Positions 27,876 through 38,705 are shown, counted from the first letter of the stretch. The stretch: 64,000 nt of DNA from Spirochaetota bacterium (GCA_016932015.1 JAFGDQ010000043.1:39454-103453), one strand, 5' to 3'. The notes: a model not told the origin generated them from the letters alone. A program made the numbers and translations.

Positions 27876-29993
27876 TCAAGCTGCAAGTTCACTGACCAAA
27901 CCATGAATATCAATAATCAATGAAACCGTACCGTCTCCAAGCAAAGACGCACCGGAAATTGCCCTGTTCTTTGTTAAATCGGAATCAAGACTTTTTAAAA
28001 CAATTTGCTGCTGACCTATAAGTTCATCTACCACGATTCCCAGGCTGGTACCATTTGATTCAACTACAACTACAAGACAATCCCATGGATTTTTAAAGTC
28101 GGATTTAATATTAAAAAGATTATTAAGTCTGAGAAGAGAGATATATTCGCCCCGGACAAATATAGTTTCACCTTTACCTTCAATCGTTTTTACCGTATTT
28201 TTTTTCGGCTGAATGGATTCAATAATTGAGAGAAGAGGAATAACATATTTATTCGTTCCAACCCTTACGAGCATGCCGTCAATTATTGCAAGTGTTAATG
28301 GCAGTTTTATGATAAGCCTTGTCCCCTCACCCATATTTGTAAAAACTTTTATAGTACCGCGCAATGCTTCAATATTGGTTTTTACAACATCCATTCCAAC
28401 TCCGCGTCCCGATAATTCCCCTATCTTTTCGGCAGTGGAAAAACCCGGCATAAACATTAAAGAAAGCAGTTTATCATCTGAAATCTCTTCATTTGGTTTA
28501 ATAAACCCCATATTAAAAGCTTTTCTTCTGATTTTTTCTTTATTGATTCCTCTTCCGTCATCAACTACTTCAATATAAACACTGCCCTCCTGATGATATG
28601 CTTTAAGACAGATAACTCCTTGAGACTGTTTGCCTAACTTAGCTCTTTCTTCAGGATTTTCAATTCCATGATCAATAGAATTTCTGATCATATGCTTGAG
28701 AGGGTCGCCTATTTTTTCAATAACCGTTTTATCAAGCTCAGTTTCCGCTCCTTCAATATCAAGCCTGATATCCTTTCCATACTCTCTTGAAGTATCTCTC
28801 ACAAACCTCTTAAACTGTTCGAATGACGGCCCTATCGGTACCATCCTTATCCCCATAATCTGTTCCTGAAATACACGCGTAGTTCTGTCCAGGCCGTAAA
28901 GCGCGTTTTTAACTTTTCGGCCTGCCTCCCCGCCAATATCTTCAGCAACCCGTGAAATAGACGACTGGCCTATTACTATCTCACCGAGTAAATTCATAAG
29001 AACATCAAGTTTTTCTGTGGCTACTCTTAGGGTTGAACTTTCAAATTTTTTCTTAATTTTATTCTGCTGTTCAAGCGCATAATGCGCGTCCGTAAGTGAA
29101 GCATAACCTTTCTTAACAATTATCTCCAGAATCTTTTCATTCTTTTTATCCTGATCTTCCAAAGCATCATGCAGTTCATCTTCGGATATTATATGATTTT
29201 TTAATAAAATTTCACCGATCCTCTGGTCTTCCAATGAAGGGTGTAATTTATGTTCCGGAGTTACATCCTGCAGTATAATTTCATTATCATCTTTGACAAA
29301 AAGAAAGATATCTTTAATCTTCTGTTTACTCTCACTGGTCTTTATTGTAATTTCCCAGGTTAAATAACATTTCTCCGGATCCAGTTCGTCAAAATCAGGT
29401 AATTTATCTATATCTACCCTGAATTGAACAAGTGTATTCTGAATTGATGTAAAATCCTCTATAATTGACAGCGGATCTATTCCATTCTCAAATATTTCAG
29501 GTTTAAATTTAGCGTTCAATCTGATAAATTTATAAAGCTTTTCGTCGTCACTTTCTGTTTCCTCATCTCTTCTCAGTAATCTGACATTACCCGCGGGTTC
29601 TTCCTGATCATTAATTTCATTTTCCGATTCTCTATATGTGTCTATACTGTATAAAAGCCTTTCCTTTTCCTCACTCAAGTCAACTCCGGAGTCATTTCCG
29701 AATATTGACAGCTTAATCCAGTCAATACTTTTTAAAAGAATATCAATAAGCTTATCAGATATTCCCAGCTTACCGGACCTTACATTCTCCATCAGATTCT
29801 CAAGCTTATGAGTAAACTGTGATATCTCATTCATTCCGGCCATACCGGAACTTCCTTTGATAGTATGAACAGACCGAAAGATCCTGTTGATTACTTCAGG
29901 ATCGCTCTCCTCTTCCAGTTTAATAATATCAGGTTCAAGACACTCAAGTATTTCACGGGCTTCATTCCTGAATATATCCTTTAATCCCTCCAT
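27876..29993 (-). CDS. cheA: Chemotaxis histidine kinase CheA (paralogue 1)
   Basis: Hpt RSVHTIKGSSGMAG, HATPase IRNSIDHGIENPEERAKLG and GRGVGMDVVKTNIEALRG, C-terminal CheW domain; internal MshEN/GspE-N-like tandem. Confidence 0.93.
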   Translation of the reverse strand: MEGLKDIFRNEAREILECLEPDIIKLEEESDPEVINRIFRSVHTIKGSSGMAGMNEISQFTHKLENLMENVRSGKLGISDKLIDILLKSIDWIKLSIFGNDSGVDLSEEKERLLYSIDTYRESENEINDQEEPAGNVRLLRRDEETESDDEKLYKFIRLNAKFKPEIFENGIDPLSIIEDFTSIQNTLVQFRVDIDKLPDFDELDPEKCYLTWEITIKTSESKQKIKDIFLFVKDDNEIILQDVTPEHKLHPSLEDQRIGEILLKNHIISEDELHDALEDQDKKNEKILEIIVKKGYASLTDAHYALEQQNKIKKKFESSTLRVATEKLDVLMNLLGEIVIGQSSISRVAEDIGGEAGRKVKNALYGLDRTTRVFQEQIMGIRMVPIGPSFEQFKRFVRDTSREYGKDIRLDIEGAETELDKTVIEKIGDPLKHMIRNSIDHGIENPEERAKLGKQSQGVICLKAYHQEGSVYIEVVDDGRGINKEKIRRKAFNMGFIKPNEEISDDKLLSLMFMPGFSTAEKIGELSGRGVGMDVVKTNIEALRGTIKVFTNMGEGTRLIIKLPLTLAIIDGMLVRVGTNKYVIPLLSIIESIQPKKNTVKTIEGKGETIFVRGEYISLLRLNNLFNIKSDFKNPWDCLVVVVESNGTSLGIVVDELIGQQQIVLKSLDSDLTKNRAISGASLLGDGTVSLIIDIHGLVSELAA

Positions 29994-30092
29994 AAAAAAT
30001 AACTCCTGTTTTAAAAATTCCGGGCAGTATCAAACAGCCAAAATATTTAACAGAAAACAGAGGACATTTATGTTCATACAGTTAATTTAATT

Positions 30093-30653
30093 TTACTGAT
30101 CCTCATCATCACCTGTTTTTTTTTCCTTTTCATCTGAATCCGAAGACAATTCACTGTTTTCAATAGTTTCAATAGTTTCAATCTCATCTTCAGTTAATAT
30201 CATATCAACATCCAGCAGTATGATGAGATTATTTTCTATTCTTCCGATCCCTTCGATGAAATCCGTTTTGATCTTTGCAGTAAATTGAGGAGTACTTTGT
30301 ATTGATGAGACAGGAATATTTACAACATCAGAAACTGAATCAACAATCATGCCTATAAGACGATCCTTAACTTCCACGATTATTATTACAGTATAATTAT
30401 CATACTCTCGTTTATGCATTTTAAATTTTTTGCGCAAATCAACCACAGGTACGACTGACCCGCGCAGATTGATTACCCCCTCCATGAAAAAAGCCGCATT
30501 CGGCACGTGAGTAATATCCGTCATACCTATAATCTCTTTAACCTTCTCAACGCCTACCCCGTATGTCTCATCACCAATCAGGAAGGTAACGTGCTGATGT
30601 TCTCTTTCCTCATCATCATTTTGTTTTAAAATTGTACTTTTAATGTCTTCCAT
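30093..30653 (-). CDS. cheW: Chemotaxis coupling protein CheW
   Basis: VTFLIGDETYGVGVEKVKEIIGMTDITHVPNAAFFMEGVINLRGSVVPVVDLRKKF. Confidence 0.93.
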   Translation of the reverse strand: MEDIKSTILKQNDDEEREHQHVTFLIGDETYGVGVEKVKEIIGMTDITHVPNAAFFMEGVINLRGSVVPVVDLRKKFKMHKREYDNYTVIIIVEVKDRLIGMIVDSVSDVVNIPVSSIQSTPQFTAKIKTDFIEGIGRIENNLIILLDVDMILTEDEIETIETIENSELSSDSDEKEKKTGDDEDQ

Positions 30654-30716
30654 TTCAAACTCTCCATATATAAAATTTTATTCCCGGCTAATGAAGAACA
30701 GGAAACTGCACGGAAA

Positions 30717-31088
30717 TTATCTGATAAATTTTTTCACAGCATCTATCAGCTGATCAGTCCGGAAAGGCTTTACGATCCATCCTGAGGCACCGGCTTCTTT
30801 ACCTGCGTTTATAGCAGCTTCGCCGGCTTCTGTAGTAAGCATTAAGACAGGAGTAAACCTGTCATCTTTTCTAAACTCTTTGACAAAAGTAATTCCATCC
30901 ATCACCGGCATATTCACATCAGTAATACATAAAGAAAGGTTGTCTCCGGATTCTTTTATTCCTTTAATCACATTAAGAGCTTCTTTTCCATTCTGAGCAT
31001 GTTTTATGGCTACACCAAGATTTTTAATAACAAGTTCAATACTTTTACGAATAGTAACTGAATCATCAATAATCATCACATAATCCAT
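30717..31088 (-). CDS. cheY: Chemotaxis response regulator CheY
   Basis: Single receiver domain VMIIDDSVTIRKSI, ITDVNMPVMDG, MLTTEAGEA, WIVKPF. Confidence 0.92.
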   Translation of the reverse strand: MDYVMIIDDSVTIRKSIELVIKNLGVAIKHAQNGKEALNVIKGIKESGDNLSLCITDVNMPVMDGITFVKEFRKDDRFTPVLMLTTEAGEAAINAGKEAGASGWIVKPFRTDQLIDAVKKFIR

Positions 31089-31114
31089 TGTATTCCCTCT
31101 TGTTTCAAATATAA

Positions 31115-31366
31115 TTAATTTGAAAAACCGGCCAGATATAATTGCCTTTTAATGTCCTTTGACACGGATTTGAGTTTGATGCTTTTATTATTTTTCATGC
31201 ATTCCCTGTTAGCTGCAATAAGCACCTGTACTACAGACAAATCGAGTCTTTTCACATTTTGCAGATCCAGAATTATTTCAGCTTCTTTTTTCAGCAGCTC
31301 TTTCAGCTCAAGATAGAATTTCTTAACGGTTTTTACTCCGATATTCTCATTCACTTCTATAGTCAT
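31115..31366 (-). CDS. STAS-domain protein in the chemotaxis operon
   Basis: EIILDLQNVKRLDLSVVQVLIAANRECMKNNKSIKL. Confidence 0.75.
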   Translation of the reverse strand: MTIEVNENIGVKTVKKFYLELKELLKKEAEIILDLQNVKRLDLSVVQVLIAANRECMKNNKSIKLKSVSKDIKRQLYLAGFSN

Positions 31367-31393
31367 TTTCTCCCCCTGAATTTAAAAAATCTA

Positions 31394-33541
31394 TCAATGT
31401 ATAACGTCGCCGGCGAGACCGTGTATATCAAGAATCAATGCAATCTTTCCATCCCCTAGTATTGATGCCCCTGAAATCGCACGGTTCTTTGTAAGTTCCG
31501 AATCCATGCTCTTTATTACAATCTGCTGCTGGCCGATTAACTCATCAACCATTAAAGCCAGCATTCCATTATTGGCTTCAACAATTACCACCAGAGAATT
31601 GCACGGATCAGTATATTCAGATTTTATTCTGAACAATTCATATAGCCTTATGAGTGACACATACTGCCCTCTTATGTAGACAACTTCACCCTGCCCTTTT
31701 ATTGTTTTCACTTCCTTTTTCGCAGGTCTAATTGATTCCACAATCGAGAGAAGAGGAATAACATATTTATGTTCTCCCACACGGATAAGCATTCCGTCAA
31801 TAATAGCGAGTGTCAGAGGCAGTTTTATGGTAAAAACAGTTCCCCTGCCTTTTTCAGATTCAATTTTAATTGTCCCCCGCAATTCATCAATATTGGTTTT
31901 AACAACGTCCATACCGACACCGCGACCGGAAAGGTCTCCTACCTTTTCCGCAGTGGAGAAACCCGGCATAAATAAAAAGCTGAATAAATTTTCATCAGAT
32001 ATCTCATCAGAATGTTTAATAAAACCAAGCTGTTCAGCCTTTTTCCTGACTCTCAGCTTATCAATGCCTCTGCCGTCATCCCTGACTTCGACATAAACGC
32101 TTCCTTCCTGATGATAGGCTTTTAAAAATATTTCAGCGTTCAGGTTTTTACCGGATTTTTTTCTTTCTTCCGTGCTTTCAATTCCGTGATCAATTGAGTT
32201 TCGAATCATATGTTTTAAAGGATCATTCAGTTTTTCAATTACAGTTTTATCAAGTTCAGTTTCCGCTCCCTCAATAACAAGTTTGATATCCTTATTAAAA
32301 ATTTTTGCAGTATCTCTGACAAATCTCCTGAACTGTTCAAACGTCGGGCCAATCGGGATCATCCTTATTCCCATCAGATTTTCCTGAAACTCACGCGTTG
32401 TCCTGTCAAGACCGTTTACAGCACTCACTACTCTTTCAGCTTCATCTCCCTCAATGCCTTCCGCTGCTCTCATAATTGCAGACTGCCCTATTATTATTTC
32501 ACCTAATAAATTAAGCAGTTTATCAAGCTTTCCGGTTGATACTCTTATACTGCTGCTTTCAATCTTTTTCTTAATCTTATCCTGTTCTTCAAGAGCGCTT
32601 TTCACTTCTTCATCCGAAGCATAGCCCTTCTCGATCATCAGCTCCGCAATTTTTTTCCCGGATTGTTTTTGAGTTTCAAGAACCTTATCAAGTTCCTGTT
32701 TATTTATAATATTTTTACTTAACATGATCTCACCCAGTTTCTGTACTTCAAGATTCCGGGGAGCATTAAATGCTTCAGTTATATCATTAATTTTAACAGT
32801 GCTGTGATCCCTTACGAAGATAAATGTATCTTCAATTTTGCTGATATCATAACCGGACCTCATTATAATATCCCAGTTTAAAAAACATTTTTCCGGATCA
32901 AGATTTTCAAAATCAGGCAATTTTCTTTTGTCTACAACACGCCGGCTTATCCGTCCAAGAGACACAAGATCTTCAATAATCATTAACGGATCAATGCCGT
33001 TTCTGAAAACTGATTCTTTAAACACAACTTTAATTCTATAAAATCTATATGCGGTTTCGTCCGAATTATCAGTTGCACTGCTCTTAACTGAAGTGTTATC
33101 TGCAATTACTTCAGAATTAATAGCAGATAGAGAATTATATGCAGGAACTTGAAGATGACCGGATAAATTACCGTTTTGCATATATGCATCAATCTGTGAA
33201 AGCAGCTGGATCTTCAATGTTTCTGTAACATCACTTTTATCAGTCCCTGCGACATTCATTCTGATCCAGTCCATGCTGTTTAAAAGAATGTCAATCAAAT
33301 CTCCATCGACCTGCAGACTCCCGCCTCTTACAGCATCCATAAGATTTTCAAGTTTGTGGGTAAATTCCGATAATTCCATTAATCCGGCCATACCTGAACT
33401 TCCCTTAAGGGTGTGAACCGATCTGAATATTTTATTTACAGCATCCGGACTTTTTGTCTCTTCAAGATTTACAATTTCCGGCTCCAGGTTCTGTAATATT
33501 TCCTGAGCCTCTCCTGTAAATATTTCTCTCAAACCTTCCAT
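31394..33541 (-). CDS. cheA: Chemotaxis histidine kinase CheA (paralogue 2)
   Basis: Hpt RSVHTLKGSSGMAG, HATPase MIRNSIDHGIESTEERKKSG, CheW domain; same architecture as paralogue 1. Confidence 0.93.
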   Translation of the reverse strand: MEGLREIFTGEAQEILQNLEPEIVNLEETKSPDAVNKIFRSVHTLKGSSGMAGLMELSEFTHKLENLMDAVRGGSLQVDGDLIDILLNSMDWIRMNVAGTDKSDVTETLKIQLLSQIDAYMQNGNLSGHLQVPAYNSLSAINSEVIADNTSVKSSATDNSDETAYRFYRIKVVFKESVFRNGIDPLMIIEDLVSLGRISRRVVDKRKLPDFENLDPEKCFLNWDIIMRSGYDISKIEDTFIFVRDHSTVKINDITEAFNAPRNLEVQKLGEIMLSKNIINKQELDKVLETQKQSGKKIAELMIEKGYASDEEVKSALEEQDKIKKKIESSSIRVSTGKLDKLLNLLGEIIIGQSAIMRAAEGIEGDEAERVVSAVNGLDRTTREFQENLMGIRMIPIGPTFEQFRRFVRDTAKIFNKDIKLVIEGAETELDKTVIEKLNDPLKHMIRNSIDHGIESTEERKKSGKNLNAEIFLKAYHQEGSVYVEVRDDGRGIDKLRVRKKAEQLGFIKHSDEISDENLFSFLFMPGFSTAEKVGDLSGRGVGMDVVKTNIDELRGTIKIESEKGRGTVFTIKLPLTLAIIDGMLIRVGEHKYVIPLLSIVESIRPAKKEVKTIKGQGEVVYIRGQYVSLIRLYELFRIKSEYTDPCNSLVVIVEANNGMLALMVDELIGQQQIVIKSMDSELTKNRAISGASILGDGKIALILDIHGLAGDVIH

Positions 33542-33886
33542 TTAATTAACTCACGCTCCATTAAAATATTGACTTACAAGAAAAATTTATAATTCTGCTT
33601 CTCTTAATTATATATAAGAATCTGCCAGGTTTATTTTTTGCGTTTATTGAAAAAGTATTAAATTTACTGTTAATTAAAAAAATACATTGAACACATCGAA
33701 TGCCGGAATTCCCGCTCACGGCTTATATCTTATTGTAAAACAGGATTTTAAAAAATTCAAATTTTTTATTTTTTTTATCATCAAAAAATATATTCATTTT
33801 AATAGAACAAAAAAAACGTATTTGTCCGATAATAACAATAATCCGGAATAAAACCATTATCCTTTTTTTCAGTAACAGATTATAAA

Positions 33887-35614
33887 ATGAAACTTATCAT
33901 CTTTTATTTTGATTATAGAATTTCAAAAATTTTTAAGGAGCAGATCAATGCAGAAGGTAAAACTGTTAAGGCAATTGCAACATCGAATAATTTTGTTTTC
34001 AGAAATGAAATACTTGCAAAAATAATTGAAGTTGAAGATCAAAACGAAATCAAATCCCATATAGATCCGGAATATAACTATTATCATGTTATTAAGTATT
34101 TACCTTTTAAATCCGGCGAAGGTGTTTCTTATGATGATTTCACGAAAACATTCCGGGCTTCGGAATACGGGTTTGTAAGATTTGATAAACTTAACGCAAA
34201 AATTTCTGTTTTATCACCCCTTCAGATAACAAGAGATAAGACCAAAGCTTACTTTCTTATTCATCCGTCAATTTTAAACAGAATTCCGGATTTTGAAGAT
34301 ATATCTGAACAGCTTGTAAAAAAAAATATCTATACCATTTTACCAAAAAACGAAATTGATGAAAAACTCGGTCAGATAGATGTGAACATCCAGAAGCTTT
34401 ATAAAATACTTGTAGCTGCAGGCAAAGAACCGGCAAACGGGAATCCGGAATATTTTATTCCTTTAATTAATATTGAAAAAAAAGCCGGAAAGATTCTTGA
34501 TAATGGAAGTATCGATTTCAAGGAGATAGATTCAATTATACAAATTAAACAAAGACAGGCAATTTTGAAACGAATACCGGCGAAAGCTCCTGAAGACGGA
34601 TTTAATATATATGGTGATAAAATACCGGCAATAATTGAATCACGTATCGGTTATATTAAAGGAAAAAATATTATACCTTCAGAGGATGATACTGTCTATG
34701 TCTCTGAGATTGACGGATGTCTTAGCAGGATTAGCAATATTGTTTCTGTTCTGCCTGTTGTTGTTATTAAAGGTGATATTAACTATGAAACAGGCAATAT
34801 TGATTTTAAAGGGTCAGTTGACATATTTGGTTCCGTACTTCCCGGATTCAAAGTGACAGCAAGTGACAATATCGTTATAAGGAATAACGTGGATGACGCT
34901 ACTATACAGGCCGGTGGGAATATAATTGTGCATGCCGGAATTGGAGGAAAAGGATCAACAAAAATAACTGCTGAAGGCTCAGTAAAGGCGAAATATATTC
35001 TTAATTCTACAATAGAGGCAAAAGGAGATGTTACTGCGGAAGTTTCTATTATCAACAGCAATATTTACTCAAACGGCAGAATCACTGTTACTGACGAAAA
35101 CGGCAAAATTATGGGCGGAGAAACAATGAGCCTTAATGAAGTTTCGGCATATACAATTGGAGGCCCAAAGGAAAATAAAACAATTATAACAGCAGGGAAA
35201 AATCTGATTATTGAAAATGAATTGAATTCTTTAAAAATGCAGCTGAATATTTACAAAGAAGAAGCTGAAGAGCTGGCAGAATATGCCAAATCAATGTACG
35301 GCGAAGAATTATTTATGAATACAAAAAAATTTCTTTCAATACTTCCCGAAGTTAAGAAAAAAAACTGTCTGCTGCTTCTTTCCAAGATGGCTGAGTGCAA
35401 TGAAAAGCTAAAAGAAAAAACACAGGAATATAAAGAAACAGTTGAAAGATACACTCCACCCCGTGAGCCGGTTATTACTGTTTTTAAAGATATTTTTCCA
35501 GGGACAATAATTAATATAAAAAAACGGACAAAACATATTGAAAGGAAATATTCAAATGTAAAATTCTTCGAGGACAATGAAGAAAAATTAATCAAATTTA
35601 CTTATGCTGTATAA
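33887..35614 (+). CDS. DUF342/FapA family protein (copy 1)
   Basis: NGSIDFKEIDSIIQIKQRQAILKRIPAKAPEDGFNIYGDKIPA and bactofilin-like GDINYETGNIDFKGSVDIFGSVLPGFKVTA. Confidence 0.85.
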   Translation: MKLIIFYFDYRISKIFKEQINAEGKTVKAIATSNNFVFRNEILAKIIEVEDQNEIKSHIDPEYNYYHVIKYLPFKSGEGVSYDDFTKTFRASEYGFVRFDKLNAKISVLSPLQITRDKTKAYFLIHPSILNRIPDFEDISEQLVKKNIYTILPKNEIDEKLGQIDVNIQKLYKILVAAGKEPANGNPEYFIPLINIEKKAGKILDNGSIDFKEIDSIIQIKQRQAILKRIPAKAPEDGFNIYGDKIPAIIESRIGYIKGKNIIPSEDDTVYVSEIDGCLSRISNIVSVLPVVVIKGDINYETGNIDFKGSVDIFGSVLPGFKVTASDNIVIRNNVDDATIQAGGNIIVHAGIGGKGSTKITAEGSVKAKYILNSTIEAKGDVTAEVSIINSNIYSNGRITVTDENGKIMGGETMSLNEVSAYTIGGPKENKTIITAGKNLIIENELNSLKMQLNIYKEEAEELAEYAKSMYGEELFMNTKKFLSILPEVKKKNCLLLLSKMAECNEKLKEKTQEYKETVERYTPPREPVITVFKDIFPGTIINIKKRTKHIERKYSNVKFFEDNEEKLIKFTYAV

Positions 35615-35879
35615 CCTCTTTCTTTTCTTCAAATATGCAAATATGCCAATAATTATTTTATAATTCAGTCACTATTTCTATTTAAAGCTAATCTTTTACC
35701 CTGTAACATCCAATACGACATCACTTTTACTTCGAAAAAATATTTAAAAAATAAATCATATCTTCTGTTTTTTGTCTTGATATTGAAAAAATTTCATGTA
35801 AAATATTCAGTAAGAACTAGTTTTCCAATGTTAAAAAATCTTTTAATTATCTGTTTAATAAGATAAAAAAAAAATAAAT

Positions 35880-37607
35880 ATGAAATATATCATTTTCTAT
35901 TTTGATAATAAGGTCAGTAAAATATTTGAAGAGCAAACCAATGAGCATGGCCAGAAATTTATGTCACTAACGTCTCATTATAATTTTGTTTCAAAATATG
36001 AAATTGTTGCCAGGGTTGTTGATATTGATGATGTTGAAGAAATTGATTCATATATTGATGAAGGATACAATTATCATACTTACCAGAAATACAATCCATT
36101 CAAAGCCGGTGACGGTATATTATTTGATCAGACTGACCTGGTATACCGCTCAAAAGATTATGGCTTTGTTAAATATGATACAAATAAAACCGCAATTATT
36201 CTCCTCAGTCCCCTCAGAATACAAAAAGATAAAATGAAAGCATACTATATCATTCATCCTACAAAATTCGGGAAGATTCCGGCGGTAGAAGAGATTGAAG
36301 AAAATTTAACTAAACTAAAAATATACACCATGGTTGACAAGAATACACTGACAGAGGATTTAAAAAAAATAGATACTGCTAAAAACCAGCTTCACAGAGT
36401 TGTTGTTGCCCAGGGAAAAGAGCCGAAGAACGGATATGCTGAACATTTTTTTCCGCTTATCGATTTTCAGAAAAAAGCAGGAAAGCTTCTTGAGAACGGC
36501 AGCATAGACTTTAAAGAAGTAGGCAGCATTGTTGAAGTAAAGCAGCGCCAGGCAATACTGAAAAGGGTACCTGGAGAAACACCTGAAGACGGGTATAATA
36601 TTTACGGTGATAAAGTAACGGGAGAAATCACAGACCCGGGAGGATATTCAGTCGGAGATAACATTATCCCTACTATTGATGAAAATATTTACGCAGCAAG
36701 TATTGACGGCTGCATTGAAATTATAAAAAAAACAATATCCGTATCACCGGTTTCCTTCATAAAAGGAGATGTCAATTACGATTCAGGAAATATAGACTTC
36801 AGCGGAAGCGTACATGTATCAGGCTCCGTTCTGCCGGGTTTTATAGTTAAAGCTAAAGGTGATGTGATAATAGCAAAGAACGTTGATGATGCTGTTATAG
36901 AGGCTGGAGCCAATGTGGAAGTTAAGCTGGGAATCGGAGGGAAAGGACTTTCCAGGATAACTGCCGGGGGTAATGTTAAGGCAAAATTTGTTCTAAATTC
37001 CAATATTGAAGCAATGGGATCAGTTGAAGTCGAAGACTCCATTATCAACAGCGAAATTTTTTCTAATGATAAAATAACGGTGACAGACAAACATGGAAAA
37101 ATAATCGGCGGAGAATTAACAGCGCTTTATGAAATTCAGGCAAAGATATCAGGAGTACCTAAAGAGAATAAAACAATACTTGCAGTTGGAAAAAATATCA
37201 TCATTGAAATGGAACTCGCGGAACTTAGAAAACAGATAAATGAATTAAAAGAAAAAATCGAAGAACAAACCCGGAAAATTAAATCCAGTTATGGAGAGGA
37301 GGTTTTTACTAACTTAAAAGAATTCATTACCATTCTGCCTCCGGTTAAGAAGAAGGCATGTATTGAAGCTGTTACTGAATTATCTACTTTAAACAAAGAT
37401 CTTAAGGAATTATCAATACAATACGAAGCCAAGGAAAATGAACTGAAATTTGACCGGGATCCGGCAATAGAGATTATAGATAAAGTTTACCCCGGTACAC
37501 TTATAAAAATAAAAAAAAGTGTCCGTCTGATTGAAGAGCTGTTAAGAAACGTTAAATTCTACGAAGATCCCGCAGAAAAGGTAATAAGAATCACTTCCGC
37601 TAACTGA
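35880..37607 (+). CDS. DUF342/FapA family protein (copy 2)
   Basis: Paralogue of the preceding gene with identical length (575 aa) and the same motifs. Confidence 0.85.
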   Translation: MKYIIFYFDNKVSKIFEEQTNEHGQKFMSLTSHYNFVSKYEIVARVVDIDDVEEIDSYIDEGYNYHTYQKYNPFKAGDGILFDQTDLVYRSKDYGFVKYDTNKTAIILLSPLRIQKDKMKAYYIIHPTKFGKIPAVEEIEENLTKLKIYTMVDKNTLTEDLKKIDTAKNQLHRVVVAQGKEPKNGYAEHFFPLIDFQKKAGKLLENGSIDFKEVGSIVEVKQRQAILKRVPGETPEDGYNIYGDKVTGEITDPGGYSVGDNIIPTIDENIYAASIDGCIEIIKKTISVSPVSFIKGDVNYDSGNIDFSGSVHVSGSVLPGFIVKAKGDVIIAKNVDDAVIEAGANVEVKLGIGGKGLSRITAGGNVKAKFVLNSNIEAMGSVEVEDSIINSEIFSNDKITVTDKHGKIIGGELTALYEIQAKISGVPKENKTILAVGKNIIIEMELAELRKQINELKEKIEEQTRKIKSSYGEEVFTNLKEFITILPPVKKKACIEAVTELSTLNKDLKELSIQYEAKENELKFDRDPAIEIIDKVYPGTLIKIKKSVRLIEELLRNVKFYEDPAEKVIRITSAN

Positions 37608-37633
37608 ACCATCCAGGTATTTTTTTCTTGACA

Positions 37634-37650
37634 TTCTTTAAATTAAAGAA
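37634..37650. promoter_or_regulatory. 17-bp perfect palindrome TTCTTTAA-A-TTAAAGAA directly after TTGACA
   Basis: Fills the spacer expected between -35 (37628-37633) and -10 upstream of argF. Confidence 0.4.
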
Positions 37651-37665
37651 AGAGATAGTTTAATC

Positions 37666-37688
37666 AATCGGGAAATCCCCGATTTTTT
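37666..37688 (+). terminator. Rho-independent-like terminator/attenuator AATCGGG-AAATC-CCCGATTTTTT
   Basis: 7-bp stem followed by T6, downstream of DUF342 copy 2 and upstream of argF. Confidence 0.6.
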
Positions 37689-37760
37689 AAATTTATAAGC
37701 CATTTTTGTAAATTTAACCGGCTTTATAAATAAAACTTAATTTTTACAAAAGGCAAAAAA

Positions 37761-38705
37761 TTGAGAATTCCCGTTTTAAGAACAAATCATCTTACTTCAA
37801 TTACAGATCTGTCATACGATGAGATCATCAGTCTTTTCGAACTGACCTCGCGCTTAAAGAGCTGTGTGAAGAAAAATAAAAAGCATGCGTACCTGCCGGG
37901 AAAGACACTGGCTATGATTTTTGAAAAAAGTTCTACCAGAACCAGAGTGTCATTTGAAACAGGAATTTTTCAGTTAGGCGGCCAGGGACTTTTTCTTGAT
38001 ATGAATTCTCTTCAGTTAGGCAGAGGTGAGACAATCTCAGATACAGCCAGAGTTTTTTCCAGATATGTTGATGCAATCATGATTCGGACATTCTCTCACC
38101 AGAGAGTGATAGAACTTGCCAATAACTCGAATATTCCGGTTATAAACGGATTGAGTGACACTTTTCATCCATGTCAGGCCTTAACAGATTTTTTCACTAT
38201 ATATGAAAGAAATAAAACACTTAAAGGCACTAAACTCTTATATATTGGAGACGGCAATAATGTTGCCAATTCCCTTCTTCTGGGAGCTGCTATACTGGGT
38301 ATAGATATTACAATTGCCTGCCCCAAATCATATGAACCGGATAAAGATATTATAGAGAAAGCATCTATAATAACTTTAAACAGCGGAGCAAAAATCAACA
38401 TTACATCCAGCATTGATGAAGCTGCAGAAAATGCGAATTATATATATACGGATGTATGGATCAGCATGGGCCAGGAAAAAGAGGCAGCTAAAAAGAAAAA
38501 ACTATTTAAGAAATATAAAATCTCAAAAGAAATTCTGAATAAATGTGCAAAAGACTGCCTCGTAATGCACTGCCTTCCGGCACATCGCGGAGAGGAAATA
38601 GACGCCGAAATAATGGATTCCGGCAGATCAATCATTTTTGATCAGGCGGAAAACAGACTTCACATTCAGAAAGCCGTAATGTGTTCTTTAATGAAGAACA
38701 AATAG
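37761..38705 (+). CDS. argF: Ornithine carbamoyltransferase
   Basis: FEKSSTRTRVSFETG, HPCQALTD, MHCLPAHRGEEI; TTG start codon. Confidence 0.95.
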   Translation: MRIPVLRTNHLTSITDLSYDEIISLFELTSRLKSCVKKNKKHAYLPGKTLAMIFEKSSTRTRVSFETGIFQLGGQGLFLDMNSLQLGRGETISDTARVFSRYVDAIMIRTFSHQRVIELANNSNIPVINGLSDTFHPCQALTDFFTIYERNKTLKGTKLLYIGDGNNVANSLLLGAAILGIDITIACPKSYEPDKDIIEKASIITLNSGAKINITSSIDEAAENANYIYTDVWISMGQEKEAAKKKKLFKKYKISKEILNKCAKDCLVMHCLPAHRGEEIDAEIMDSGRSIIFDQAENRLHIQKAVMCSLMKNK

